Notes: generated from the sequence alone by a model not told the origin. DNA of 19,801 bases from Clostridiales bacterium (GCA_019420065.1 JAHZHX010000005.1:45476-65276), one strand, 5' to 3'; positions 1 through 7,890 are shown, counted from the first letter of the stretch. Numbers and translations: made by a program.

Positions 1-1176
<1,176 letters not shown>

Positions 1177-1228
1177 CAGCCCCCGCTTTTATCCTCCAGC
1201 AAACTGTCAAAAAAGCTGATTTTCTTAC

Positions 1229-1261
1229 GAGCAGCGCGGTTTGGCGCGCCGCTCTTTCTTT
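1229..1261 (+). terminator. Intrinsic terminator of pyrG
   Basis: A 10-bp stem with one A/C mismatch (GAGCAGCGCG pairing with CGCGCCGCTC) and a 6-nt loop is followed by TTTCTTT. It lies about 50 bases after the pyrG stop on the same strand. Confidence 0.8.
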
Positions 1262-1293
1262 GAACCCGCAGCTACTGTTTTTCCTGCTTTTTC

Positions 1294-1328
1294 AATAAAA
1301 AAAGCGGCCAGCTTGACGCGCCGACCGC
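1294..1328 (-). terminator. Intrinsic terminator of the ydhYVW operon
   Basis: On the reverse strand, GCGGTCGGC pairs with GCTGGCCGC (9 bp including G-U pairs) around a 7-nt loop, followed by TTTTTTTATT. It lies just past the ydhW stop. It converges with the pyrG terminator about 35 bases away. Confidence 0.85.
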
Positions 1329-1345
1329 AAACGGCAGCGCCGGAT

Positions 1346-1945
1346 CTACATCCATTGCCGCTTGTCCTCGTTGAACTCAATCAGAAAAACGGCATGCTGC
1401 CTGGTAAAAAATTTGGAAGAATAAACGTAAAAATTTTTATGGCTGCTCTCGTAGGTTTGCAGATCCTGGTACTGCTCCTCTTTCCGCATCCGCTCCAGCA
1501 TCCGTTTCACCTGGATTTCAGTATATCGGTACGGAAATTTCGTAAATGTCTTGATATCCGTCGCTCGAGGATAAATCTGCGATTCATAGCGCGCAACCTC
1601 CGCAATGGTACGGGGTAGCTCATCCTCCTGCGCCAGCGCCACATTTTTCACATAATTATGCGCCAGCAGCGGATAAGTATAATAATACAGCTCTTTTGCC
1701 CCCTGATAAACGTAGATATCTTTATATTCTTCCTGCATTTGCAGTTCCTGGATCGTGGTAAGCAGCGCGTCTTTTTCAATCTCCATCTGCCCGCTCAGAT
1801 CGCTCAGGGTCAGATATTGCTCCTGTTTGCCGCTTTCGCGGATCGCCTGGGCAATGGCATCCCACACAACCTTTTTAGCCTGTAAAAGCTGTTCCTCAGG
1901 CGAAAGCTCCTGCGCAGGAGCCTGCCGCTCTCTCTCTTCGCTCAT
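1346..1945 (-). CDS. ydhW: YdhW-like partner of AOR-family oxidoreductase
   Basis: This is a small, mainly charged soluble protein (199 aa from the chosen start) with no recognised catalytic motif, signal peptide or membrane segment. It is the third gene of a reverse-strand operon after a YdhY-like ferredoxin and a YdhV-like oxidoreductase. In E. coli the order is ydhY-V-W and YdhW is about 215 aa, so position and size argue for YdhW; I have not aligned the sequences. The C-terminal half (residues about 120-190) is rich in Tyr, Arg and Phe and could form helical DNA-binding-like or partner-binding repeats; that is only an impression. An in-frame ATG at 1963 exists, but it lacks a Shine-Dalgarno sequence. 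The ATG at 1945 is preceded by GGGAG at good spacing, so I use it. The biochemical role is unknown even in E. coli. Confidence 0.7.
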   Translation of the reverse strand: MSEERERQAPAQELSPEEQLLQAKKVVWDAIAQAIRESGKQEQYLTLSDLSGQMEIEKDALLTTIQELQMQEEYKDIYVYQGAKELYYYTYPLLAHNYVKNVALAQEDELPRTIAEVARYESQIYPRATDIKTFTKFPYRYTEIQVKRMLERMRKEEQYQDLQTYESSHKNFYVYSSKFFTRQHAVFLIEFNEDKRQWM

Positions 1946-1971
1946 GACCTTCTCCCTTCCCATATGAGAAA

Positions 1972-2000
1972 GGAAGGGCGCTCATGTCGAGCGCCCCTCC
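1972..2000 (-). terminator. Hairpin between ydhV and ydhW (attenuator or processing site)
   Basis: GGGCGCTC (1976-1983) pairs with GAGCGCCC (1989-1996) around a 5-nt loop, and a further 3 bp extend the stem past one mismatch. On the reverse strand it is followed by TTTCT rather than a full T-run. It is more likely a partial terminator or mRNA-stabilising hairpin that lowers ydhW expression than a full stop. Confidence 0.5.
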
Positions 2001-2013
2001 GCAAATTTCATGC

Positions 2014-4116
2014 TTACGCGGGCAGCAGACCAGCCTTTTCCAGGTCATCAGCAACTTCCTTCAGGTCAAACTTCTCCAGCGTAGCGCGGGTGGGAATACC
2101 GGTCGCCTTGTCCCAGCCCCACTCTTCATAGTACATATCCAGGGCCTTTTCCCAGTCCTCGCGCTCCAGCTTGGTCGTGCCGGGCGTGAAGGCCGCCACA
2201 TCGGGCTCGCGGTCGAACACCCAGTCGCTCACGCCGTCATGGTCGGCACGCAGATTTTTGGAGTTCATGCCCAGCGCGGTCATCGCGCGCTGCAGCTGCA
2301 TTGCCTTTTCGCCAACCGCGTCCAGGCTCTCCTCCGTCCATTCCTCGCCGGTCACCGCCGTCATCAGCTTGGCTTCCAGCGCGGTATCGCCCTTATAGCC
2401 GCGTTCCTTCATCGGGGAGAACATCATCGGCCACACCCAGTTGCACAGCGCCAGCGTATCATGCACATTGTTGCGCACGATGGACCACTTGGCAAACTTT
2501 GCCTTAGCCTGGTTCATGGGCGTGTAGTTAGCGGTATCATCCGCACAGCCCGCGCCAAATTTCTCTTCCAAAATATCCTTGCGAATGGAATAGGGCAAGC
2601 CGTTACCCAGGCAGTTCTGATGCGTATGGCACATCGAGTCACGGTTGAACACGATGTTGATCAGACCGCCCACCTGGCCGAAGGACTCGCTGGAGTGGTG
2701 ACGGATATAGCCCTTCTTGAAATTGAAGTAGATGCCCTTGGCCTCATGCCAGAAGGAATCGGGGAAATTCCATTCCTTCGCCGTGCGCAGAGAACCCAGG
2801 CCCAGCACGCGGCCAAACTCGCCCTTCTTTGTGGCGATACGGCTGATCATTTCATTGGCCCAGAGCGGATCGCCCGCTTCCTGAAGCGCCCACGGGATAT
2901 CGGCATACTCCTCAGCAGACAGCACCTTCTTGAACACGTCGTTCTTCATGCAGTAGGAGAACACATAATCCAGATCGCCATACCCGCACCACACGCCGTA
3001 ATCATCCATCAGCCATTCGATATGGGAACCCAGCGTCAGCGCGCCGTCGCCCTCGTCCTCAAAATCCTTGATATGGCCGTTGTAATAATCGTTCGCGCGC
3101 ATCAGCGTCATACAGGTCGCGGTATTATCCTGCGTGCCGTACTCCTTCAGCGCGTCAAAGTGCAGGTCGGGGAAGCAGCGGATCGGGCAGGAATGACAGC
3201 CGGCGTTCTTGACCGTGTGCCGGAAGCCAACATCGTTAGCGCCCATAAAGAAATTGATGGTATGGTTGCGCATGCCGATGGCGTTGATGTCGCCCGCCTT
3301 CTGCTCGCCGGTATCCAGCGGGCCGCCGATCGCCAGCTTCCACTCCTTGCCGGGGCCGCCCTGCCAACGGGTGGGAGCAACAAACTCGTTCCAGCTCTGC
3401 TGGGTGGCAGGCTGTACATGGTTGTTGTTGGCGCCAATCAGCTCGCGCAGCTGATACTGCTGCAAGGAAATGGTTTCCGGCACGTTGGCCACGCCAATGG
3501 ATTTGGTGCCATGGATCGCGATGGCCTTCAGTTTCTTGCTGCCCCAGATCGCGCCGGCGCCGCAGCCGCCCGCATGGCACATGGAGTTGATGATGATGGA
3601 ATCGGGAACCAGATTTTCGCCTGCCGGGCCGATTGCGCATACGCAGAATTCCGCGCCTGCCGCCTCGTTGAGGATCCGGGTCGTCTCATGCACGCCCTTG
3701 CCCCATACGTTGTCCGCGTCCTCAAAGGTGATTTCATCATTGAGGATCTTGACCCAAACCGGCGCATCCGCCTGACCCTCGATAATAATCGCGTCATAGC
3801 CGGCAAATTTCATCTGCGGAGCCATGTTGCCGCCCATATGCGCGTCGGCAATCAGGGGCTTTTCGGTAAAGGCAGACATCAGCGAGATGCTGGTGCGGCC
3901 GGAACAGGCAGCGCCCGTGCCCGCCAGCGTGCCGGCAGTCAGCACCATTTTGGAGGCGGGGTCGGTCGGGTTGGTGCCAGCCGGAACCTCGTCATACATG
4001 ATGCGGGTGCCCATCGCCATGCCGCCAACATAATCCTTGTAGTATTTATTATCTTCGATCGTCGCAGTCTTGTTCGACAGATTCAGCCGAAGAATTTTGC
4101 CAGTCCAAGCAAACAT
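2014..4116 (-). CDS. ydhV: Aldehyde:ferredoxin oxidoreductase family protein (YdhV type)
   Basis: This is a member of the AOR family, which hold a tungsten or molybdenum bis-pyranopterin cofactor and one [4Fe-4S] cluster and typically interconvert aldehydes and acids or related substrates. The 700 residues equal the E. coli YdhV length. The N-terminal domain begins MFAWTGKILRLNLS and includes the glycine-rich DYVGGMAMGTR segment seen at AOR N-termini. The cluster motif is C307-x2-C310-x3-C314 (CHSCPIRC), with the distal Cys at C558 in DTLALC. AAGGAGGT lies about 9 bases before the start. The gene sits 37 bases after the ferredoxin gene, its likely electron partner. The physiological substrate of YdhV-type enzymes is unknown to me; the subgroup call rests on neighbours and length. 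Confidence 0.93.
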   Translation of the reverse strand: MFAWTGKILRLNLSNKTATIEDNKYYKDYVGGMAMGTRIMYDEVPAGTNPTDPASKMVLTAGTLAGTGAACSGRTSISLMSAFTEKPLIADAHMGGNMAPQMKFAGYDAIIIEGQADAPVWVKILNDEITFEDADNVWGKGVHETTRILNEAAGAEFCVCAIGPAGENLVPDSIIINSMCHAGGCGAGAIWGSKKLKAIAIHGTKSIGVANVPETISLQQYQLRELIGANNNHVQPATQQSWNEFVAPTRWQGGPGKEWKLAIGGPLDTGEQKAGDINAIGMRNHTINFFMGANDVGFRHTVKNAGCHSCPIRCFPDLHFDALKEYGTQDNTATCMTLMRANDYYNGHIKDFEDEGDGALTLGSHIEWLMDDYGVWCGYGDLDYVFSYCMKNDVFKKVLSAEEYADIPWALQEAGDPLWANEMISRIATKKGEFGRVLGLGSLRTAKEWNFPDSFWHEAKGIYFNFKKGYIRHHSSESFGQVGGLINIVFNRDSMCHTHQNCLGNGLPYSIRKDILEEKFGAGCADDTANYTPMNQAKAKFAKWSIVRNNVHDTLALCNWVWPMMFSPMKERGYKGDTALEAKLMTAVTGEEWTEESLDAVGEKAMQLQRAMTALGMNSKNLRADHDGVSDWVFDREPDVAAFTPGTTKLEREDWEKALDMYYEEWGWDKATGIPTRATLEKFDLKEVADDLEKAGLLPA

Positions 4117-4153
4117 TACTGTTTTACCTCCTTAATTCAATTCACCGCTGCCA

Positions 4154-4780
4154 TCATGCCATCGCGGCGGCAACGTCTTCCCAGGAGACGATCTTCAGCG
4201 CGCCGCAGGGGCAGTTCTGCGCGCAGAAGCCGCAGGACACGCACTTGGTCGATTTCTTGGTCTCTGGGTCAATGGTCGGCATATGATACGGGCAGGCATT
4301 GACGCAAGCGCCGCAGCCAACGCACTTTTCCGGGTCGATCACGCGCACGCCGTCAGACTCACGCACGGAAATCGCCTTCATCGGGCAGGCTTTCAGGCAG
4401 GCGGGATCCTCGCACTGATGGCAGGTATCGGGCGTATAATCAAAGTTGCCAAAGATACCGCCCTTTTCCCCGTCATTGCCATGATAGTAGTTGCGCAGCA
4501 CCTTCACACGGCTGATGTACGGCATCACCTTGCCGTCATTGATCAGAGAGCAGTTCATTTCGCAGCGCTGACAGCCCGTGCAGCGCGCGCCGTTGGCGAC
4601 CAGTACGCCGTCAGCCGTCGCCAGAACGCTGACCGCGCCGGCCTCGACCTCGGCCTTGGTCACGCCCAACAGGCTCAGCAGGCTGGAAGACAGCGCCAGG
4701 CCGGCCATGCCCTTACCGGACATTTTCAGAAACTGGCGGCGTGTCATCTCCTTGTCGAAGATGTGCTTTTTCTCGGACAT
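4154..4780 (-). CDS. ydhY: Tat-exported ferredoxin-like 4x[4Fe-4S] electron-transfer protein
   Basis: This 208-residue iron-sulfur subunit probably passes electrons to or from YdhV. The N-terminus carries a twin-arginine signal: TRRQFLK at residues 13-19, then a hydrophobic stretch to about residue 40. That predicts folding in the cytoplasm and export by Tat, although in some members the signal may act as an anchor. Four cysteine quartets are visible: C67/70/73/77, C120/123/128/132, C153/156/159/163 and C180/183/186/190, consistent with four [4Fe-4S] clusters as in the DmsB/NrfC/YdhY group. AGGAGGG precedes the ATG. It is the first gene of the operon, after an unusually long structured leader. 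E. coli operons also encode YdhX, the cytochrome b-like YdhU and YdhT; none are seen here, so the membrane electron partner is missing locally. Confidence 0.9.
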   Translation of the reverse strand: MSEKKHIFDKEMTRRQFLKMSGKGMAGLALSSSLLSLLGVTKAEVEAGAVSVLATADGVLVANGARCTGCQRCEMNCSLINDGKVMPYISRVKVLRNYYHGNDGEKGGIFGNFDYTPDTCHQCEDPACLKACPMKAISVRESDGVRVIDPEKCVGCGACVNACPYHMPTIDPETKKSTKCVSCGFCAQNCPCGALKIVSWEDVAAAMA

Positions 4781-4810
4781 TGTTTTTCCCTCCTATTAAG
4801 ATTCATGTTC

Positions 4811-4988
4811 TCCGAGACAGACCTTGCGATTTGCACACAAAACAGATGTCTTTGCAAGGCACGCAAAAAAGCAACGCGTTTCTTTGCGGCCAGAACAAAG
4901 CTCCTTTGCAAACGGCAGGCGCGCCGGTTGCCCTCGCACCCATTGGCTTTATCAACCCGGAAGGTCGGTAAAGCTCGGAAACGTTCTG
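4811..4988 (-). ncRNA. Structured 5' leader of ydhY; candidate Moco/Tuco-type riboswitch
   Basis: The reverse-strand leader folds in several nested or adjacent ways: TCCGAG (4979-4974) with CTCGGA (4816-4811), CAGAAC with GTTCTG (4988-4983 and 4896-4891), CCGG-TTG with CAACCGG (4960-4953 and 4930-4924, one bulged G), CAAAG with CTTTG, a CGCAAA/TTTGCG hairpin, and CCTTGC with GCAAGG (4859-4854 and 4827-4822). The block reading GCAACCGG, CGCG, CCTGCCG, then GCAAAGG resembles the conserved part of Moco RNAs as I remember it, without the P3 stem. The Tuco (tungsten-cofactor) variant lacks that stem. The downstream operon encodes an enzyme needing exactly that cofactor. The resemblance is from memory and partial: some conserved Moco bases are not found. 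Confidence 0.35.
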
Positions 4989-5135
4989 TTCAATGTCGCT
5001 TTATTTTATCACATCCGCACTCGATATTCAAGTATTCTTTTTAATTTTTGCCTATATTTTCTTTAAATTATAATATATTTTTACAATACATTAAGTATAT
5101 GCAGCTTTACAAACGCATATTCATCTCATTGCACA
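4989..5135. other. AT-rich intergenic region, probable ydh promoter
   Basis: This stretch has no gene. Around 5030-5100 it is strongly AT-rich. TATAAT is present on the reverse strand (5072-5067), but no convincing -35 box lies at 16-18 bases. It is the only place for a ydhYVW promoter, which must lie upstream of the structured leader. No clear regulator site was recognised. Confidence 0.4.
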
Positions 5136-5171
5136 AATAAAAAACCCAACCGCCGGTTTTCGGTCAGTTGG
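5136..5171 (-). terminator. Intrinsic terminator of the M42 peptidase gene
   Basis: On the reverse strand, CCAACTGACCG pairs with CGGCGGTTGG (10 bp with one bulged A) around AAAAC, followed by TTTTTTATTT. It lies about 35 bases after the stop of the peptidase gene. Confidence 0.85.
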
Positions 5172-5204
5172 ATTCTTTCACGCATTCTTTTCAACAGCGC
5201 TTGA

Positions 5205-6242
5205 TTAGACGTTCAGATAGCCCTTGAGCACCTTGAGCGTGTTCCATACGCCGTCCACATGGCTGCGTTCATAGCCATGGCTGGCGTACACGCCCGCGCC
5301 AATCAGCCCATGCCGCACATCATTCCCCGCCCGCAGCGTTGCTTCCACATCCGAGCCATAGAAAGGATACACATCTACCGCATAGTCCGCATTCTCGCGT
5401 TTGGCCGCTTCAATCAGCTTGCCGACCACCGCGTAGCTGTACGGCCCGCCGGAATCCTTGGCGCAGATAGAGACCTGTCGTTCGGTACAGTCAAGCCCCG
5501 CGCCCACGCAGCCCATATCCACGCTGATCGCCTCGGTAACGCCCGCCGGAACCGAGGCGGAGCCGCCATGCCCCACTTCCTCATAGATCGTTACGTGCGC
5601 ATAAACGCGGCGCGCAGGCGCAATCCCCTGATCGCGCAGATATTTGGCAAAGCCCAGCAGAATGCCAACCGACAGCTTGTCATCCAGGAAGCGGCTCTTG
5701 ATATAGCCGGATTCTGTTACGCGCGTGCGCGGCTCAAAGCAAACAATATCGCCCGTTTCAATGCCGAGCTTTCTGACGTCCTCCGCACTTTTTACATCTT
5801 CATCGAGCACAACTTCCATGGTATCAAAGCTGCGCTTGGTATCGGCATAGCTGCCGTTCACATGCACGGAAGCGTTGCAAAGCTGTAATGTTCCCTCGAT
5901 CACGCGTCCATCCCGGGTATATACGCGCACATTTTCCGCCTCGCCGTTTTCCGCACGCATACCGCCCAGCGCCGTTACCCGCAGACGGCCGTCGCTTTTG
6001 ACCTGCGCCACCATCGCGCCAAGCGTATCGGCATGCGCTTCCAAAAGCAACGCGTCATTTGCTGCCTTGCCGCCCAAATCAATCAGTACGCCGCCCTTGA
6101 CCGTGATTTCCGCCGCGTATCCCAAGGCTTCAAAAGCATTTTTCACCCACTGCGCCGCCCGCTCCGTATATCCGGACGGACTGTCCACCTTCAGCAACTC
6201 GCAGGCGCGTTCCACCGCATATTGCGCATATTCGCGTTCCAT
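5205..6242 (-). CDS. M42 family metallopeptidase (glutamyl/leucyl aminopeptidase type)
   Basis: This is a 345-residue cytoplasmic di-metal aminopeptidase of the M42 (FrvX/YsdC/PepA) family, usually a tetrahedral 12-mer that trims peptides. Visible landmarks in order: LEAHADTLG (first metal His and Asp), SRFLDDKLSVG (bridging Asp), YEEVGHGGS (Glu-Glu, catalytic base and ligand), AISVDMG (Asp ligand) and the C-terminal YASHGYERSH (last metal His). Together these give the full ligand set. The frame is open upstream to 6512, but the ATG at 6242 has GGGAGG 9 bases before it, matches the usual family N-terminus and avoids overlapping the divergent gene. It is a single-gene unit with its own promoter and terminator. 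The substrate cannot be read from sequence. Confidence 0.92.
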   Translation of the reverse strand: MEREYAQYAVERACELLKVDSPSGYTERAAQWVKNAFEALGYAAEITVKGGVLIDLGGKAANDALLLEAHADTLGAMVAQVKSDGRLRVTALGGMRAENGEAENVRVYTRDGRVIEGTLQLCNASVHVNGSYADTKRSFDTMEVVLDEDVKSAEDVRKLGIETGDIVCFEPRTRVTESGYIKSRFLDDKLSVGILLGFAKYLRDQGIAPARRVYAHVTIYEEVGHGGSASVPAGVTEAISVDMGCVGAGLDCTERQVSICAKDSGGPYSYAVVGKLIEAAKRENADYAVDVYPFYGSDVEATLRAGNDVRHGLIGAGVYASHGYERSHVDGVWNTLKVLKGYLNV

Positions 6243-6306
6243 CAATTTTCTGCCTCCCGTAAAGCCGGCCCTGCACCGGCGCATTTTGTAAATTCTGCAC
6301 CTTTTT

Positions 6307-6335
6307 AGTGTACCACATACATTTTGCTTGCGCAA
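6307..6335 (-). promoter_or_regulatory. Promoter of the M42 peptidase gene
   Basis: The reverse strand shows TTGCGC (6335-6330), a 17-base spacer and TACACT (6312-6307), about 65 bases before the start codon. Its -35 box lies in the palindrome TTGCGCAA, which also supplies the -35 of the divergent promoter. Confidence 0.5.
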
Positions 6336-6357
6336 CCGGCATTTATCCCTGTATAAT
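6328..6357 (+). promoter_or_regulatory. Promoter of the 6391 membrane-protein gene
   Basis: TTGCGC (6328-6333), an 18-base spacer and a consensus TATAAT (6352-6357) lie about 33 bases before the start codon. The -35 box overlaps that of the divergent peptidase promoter in the palindrome TTGCGCAA (6328-6335). Confidence 0.6.
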
Positions 6358-6390
6358 AGGAAGCACCATTCATCAAAGGAGCTTATGGAC

Positions 6391-6807
6391 ATGAAAAAGC
6401 AGTCCACACCCTGGATCACGCTATTGATCGGCGCGCTGCTGTGCATTGCGCTGCTGATTGCCATGATACTGCTTGGCAGCGCGTTAAAGGTAAAAACCGC
6501 CAGCCGCAGCAAAGTTAAGCAAGATCAGGACAGTATCATGCAGCATGCGGGCAACACGCTGTCCAATTCGCCGTTTCTGCTGGAAATCAACGAAAGCAAA
6601 AACGGTTCTGCCTCGTATGTCACTTTTTCCGTTTATTTTGTCAACGAATCGCAGAATGAGTTGGTTTTCACCTGCGGGCGCATGTTTTCTGCCGCCGATG
6701 TTGAAAGTATCGCCTGGCATGGCACGGAATACGACATCCTTGTTACGCTGCGCGACGGCAGCACCGTGTTATTCACCTTTGACGGCAACGGTCACTGGCA
6801 GTCATAA
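6391..6807 (+). CDS. Uncharacterised single-pass membrane protein
   Basis: This 138-residue protein of unknown family has an N-terminal hydrophobic segment (about residues 8-30, WITLLIGALLCIALLIAMILL) acting as a signal anchor. A polar domain follows, probably outside the membrane, containing several beta-strand-like stretches (for example SYVTFSVYFVN and YDILVTLRDGSTVLFTFDG) and one Cys. AAGGAG lies 9 bases before the ATG at 6391. The ATG at 6385 is also in frame but only 3 bases from that site. The gene is divergently transcribed from the M42 peptidase and followed by two terminators. No function can be assigned. Confidence 0.75.
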   Translation: MKKQSTPWITLLIGALLCIALLIAMILLGSALKVKTASRSKVKQDQDSIMQHAGNTLSNSPFLLEINESKNGSASYVTFSVYFVNESQNELVFTCGRMFSAADVESIAWHGTEYDILVTLRDGSTVLFTFDGNGHWQS

Positions 6808-6837
6808 CTGCGCCATGCATCCTGTCCCCGCGTTCAC

Positions 6838-6864
6838 AGGCCGCTCCAAAGCGGCCTTATTTAT
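6838..6864 (+). terminator. Intrinsic terminator after the 6391 gene
   Basis: AGGCCGCT (6838-6845) pairs perfectly with AGCGGCCT (6850-6857) around a 4-nt loop, followed by TATTTAT. Confidence 0.7.
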
Positions 6865-6866
6865 AC

Positions 6867-6903
6867 AAAAAAGGCAGCCGATCTTATAAACGGCTGTCTT
6901 TTT
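6867..6903. terminator. Second, bidirectional terminator hairpin
   Basis: AAAAGGCAGCCG pairs with CGGCTGTCTTTT (one G-U pair) around a 10-nt loop. A-runs and T-runs flank both sides, so it can work on either strand. It would insulate the host genes from the region to the right. Confidence 0.7.
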
Positions 6904-7270
6904 GGCAGGGTATATAATTTCAAATACGAACCCGTTTACATTTTTGTGAATAATGTATTCGGATGCATCTTCCCACGGGACAATGCAAATTAGCCGTGGA
7001 TTTTTCCCGGCTTTTTTCTACAATATAAAATAATATAAAATGAAATTGAAAAGCACAGAGATTTCACTTTCAATTTTGCAAGGCGGACTGTCGCATGACG
7101 GCTCGCCTTTTTATATTTCTACCAAAAAACGCGCGCGTGCGCGTGCGTGCGAGAGCTTTCCACTTATTATATCTGAAAAGTGAATGAAATCAATAAAAAA
7201 ATTGAAAAAACTACATATATTTCGGGCTCACCGACGCCGCATGGGTTTTCCCATCAATATACAGTACCTT
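6904..7270. other. Gene-free boundary region with terminator-like hairpins and alternating purine-pyrimidine tract
   Basis: I see no gene, tRNA or recombinase. It contains overlapping hairpins at 6973-7017, an inverted repeat AAATTGAAA/TTTCAATTT (7043-7076), a hairpin AAGGCG/CGCCTT followed by TTTTTATATTT (7079-7117) and a 23-nt alternating purine-pyrimidine run (7129-7151). The junction between host chromosome and prophage most likely falls here or slightly to the right; the att core cannot be defined from one end. Confidence 0.5.
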
Positions 7271-7273
7271 ATA

Positions 7274-7347
7274 GTAACTTAAAAACGCGCGATATAGTAT
7301 AGAGAGTATGGAACAACGTTGTTACTTAGAAATGCGCGATATAGTAT
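7274..7347. repeat. Pair of 27-bp direct repeats (iteron-like)
   Basis: Copies at 7274-7300 and 7321-7347 match at 24 of 27 positions and share GCGCGATATAGTAT exactly; the period is 47 bp. Between them lies the perfect palindrome AACAACGTTGTT (7312-7323). The second copy is part of a larger imperfect palindrome (7332-7356). A degenerate third partial copy, GTTACTTATAAGCGC, lies at 7661-7675. Candidate binding sites for a replication or regulatory protein. Confidence 0.6.
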
Positions 7348-7364
7348 CGTGCGCATGAAATAAG

Positions 7365-7386
7365 AGCAACCCCTTTAGGGGTTGCT
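7365..7386. other. Perfect 9-bp hairpin
   Basis: AGCAACCCC (7365-7373) pairs with GGGGTTGCT (7378-7386) around TTTA. No T-run follows on the forward strand, so it is not a normal forward terminator. It marks the start of the GC-rich repeat block. Confidence 0.6.
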
Positions 7387-7485
7387 ACATGGAGCGGCGC
7401 AGCGTGACGTGATGGGGTGTAACTCCCCCATCTACCGGACGGCACCAGCAGCAGGACGGCAGCCGGCAAGACCTGGGCGGCAGTA

Positions 7486-7627
7486 GGCGACACGATCCAC
7501 AAAGCAAAACGGCCTACCGTCCAGCAGGACCGCGCAGCATCAGCCGGGCAGCGACAGGCGGCACGATCTGCAAGGCGGCGCGGTCTACCATCCAGCAGGA
7601 CGACACAGCAGCAGCCGGGCGACGGCA
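7486..7627. repeat. Two 71-bp imperfect tandem repeats
   Basis: Units at 7486-7556 and 7557-7627 agree at 54 of 71 positions, with TCCAGCAGGAC and CAGCCGGGC fully conserved. A degenerate relative can be seen at about 7430-7480. The block is GC-rich between AT-rich flanks. 71 is not a multiple of three, so the units would be read in different frames, which argues against a repeated protein domain. Confidence 0.65.
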
Positions 7628-7648
7628 ACAGCAGACAGCAGAAAAGCC

Positions 7649-7700
7649 GCGCAAAAAAGCGTTACTTATAAGCGCAAAAAAGCGCTTTTTGTGCGAAAAA
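7649..7700. repeat. Short A-tract repeats and palindrome
   Basis: GCGCAAAAAAGCG occurs at 7649-7661 and again at 7672-7684. The second copy runs into the palindrome AAAAAGCGCTTTTT. A strongly AT-rich stretch lies at about 7755-7785. Confidence 0.6.
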
Positions 7701-7860
7701 AACAAAAAAAGTTTTTGCAGATGTGCAAATTTGTGAAAGCCGCACAAAGAACCGCCGTTATATATATTTATTATATATTTATTCATACGCGCGCGTTCCC
7801 CCTATCATCCCCCAAACCGGCTTTGGCAGTCCTGCACAAAAAACAGGGGATTTTGAGCGT

Positions 7861-7890
7861 TTGACGGCAAAAAATGGCTTGTGCTACTCT
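7861..7890 (+). promoter_or_regulatory. Probable promoter of the forward accessory array
   Basis: TTGACG (7861-7866), an 18-base spacer and TGC-TACTCT (TACTCT 7885-7890, with an extended -10 TG) lie about 70 bases before the first small gene. This is the best promoter upstream of the 7964-12676 genes. Confidence 0.5.

Noticed and set aside
1984..4302. Open frame of 772 codons on the forward strand over ydhV
   Set aside because: It lies antisense to a clear AOR-family gene with a full motif set and good ribosome binding site; it has no family features, and long antisense frames are common in GC-rich codon patterns.
6243..6512. N-terminal extension of the M42 peptidase (90 more codons)
   Set aside because: It would overlap the divergent gene and its promoter; GGGAGG stands before the ATG at 6242, where the family sequence begins.
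6904..7300. tRNA gene as attachment site
   Set aside because: No cloverleaf, TTCGA-type loop or CCA end could be found between the host genes and the element.
7486..7627. CRISPR array
   Set aside because: Only two directly adjoining units with 17 differences and no spacers; no cas genes.
7326..7786. Two overlapping reverse-strand frames over the 71-bp repeats
   Set aside because: Cys/Pro/Arg-rich low-quality sequence, no ribosome binding site, and the repeat period breaks the frame; better explained as non-coding repeats.
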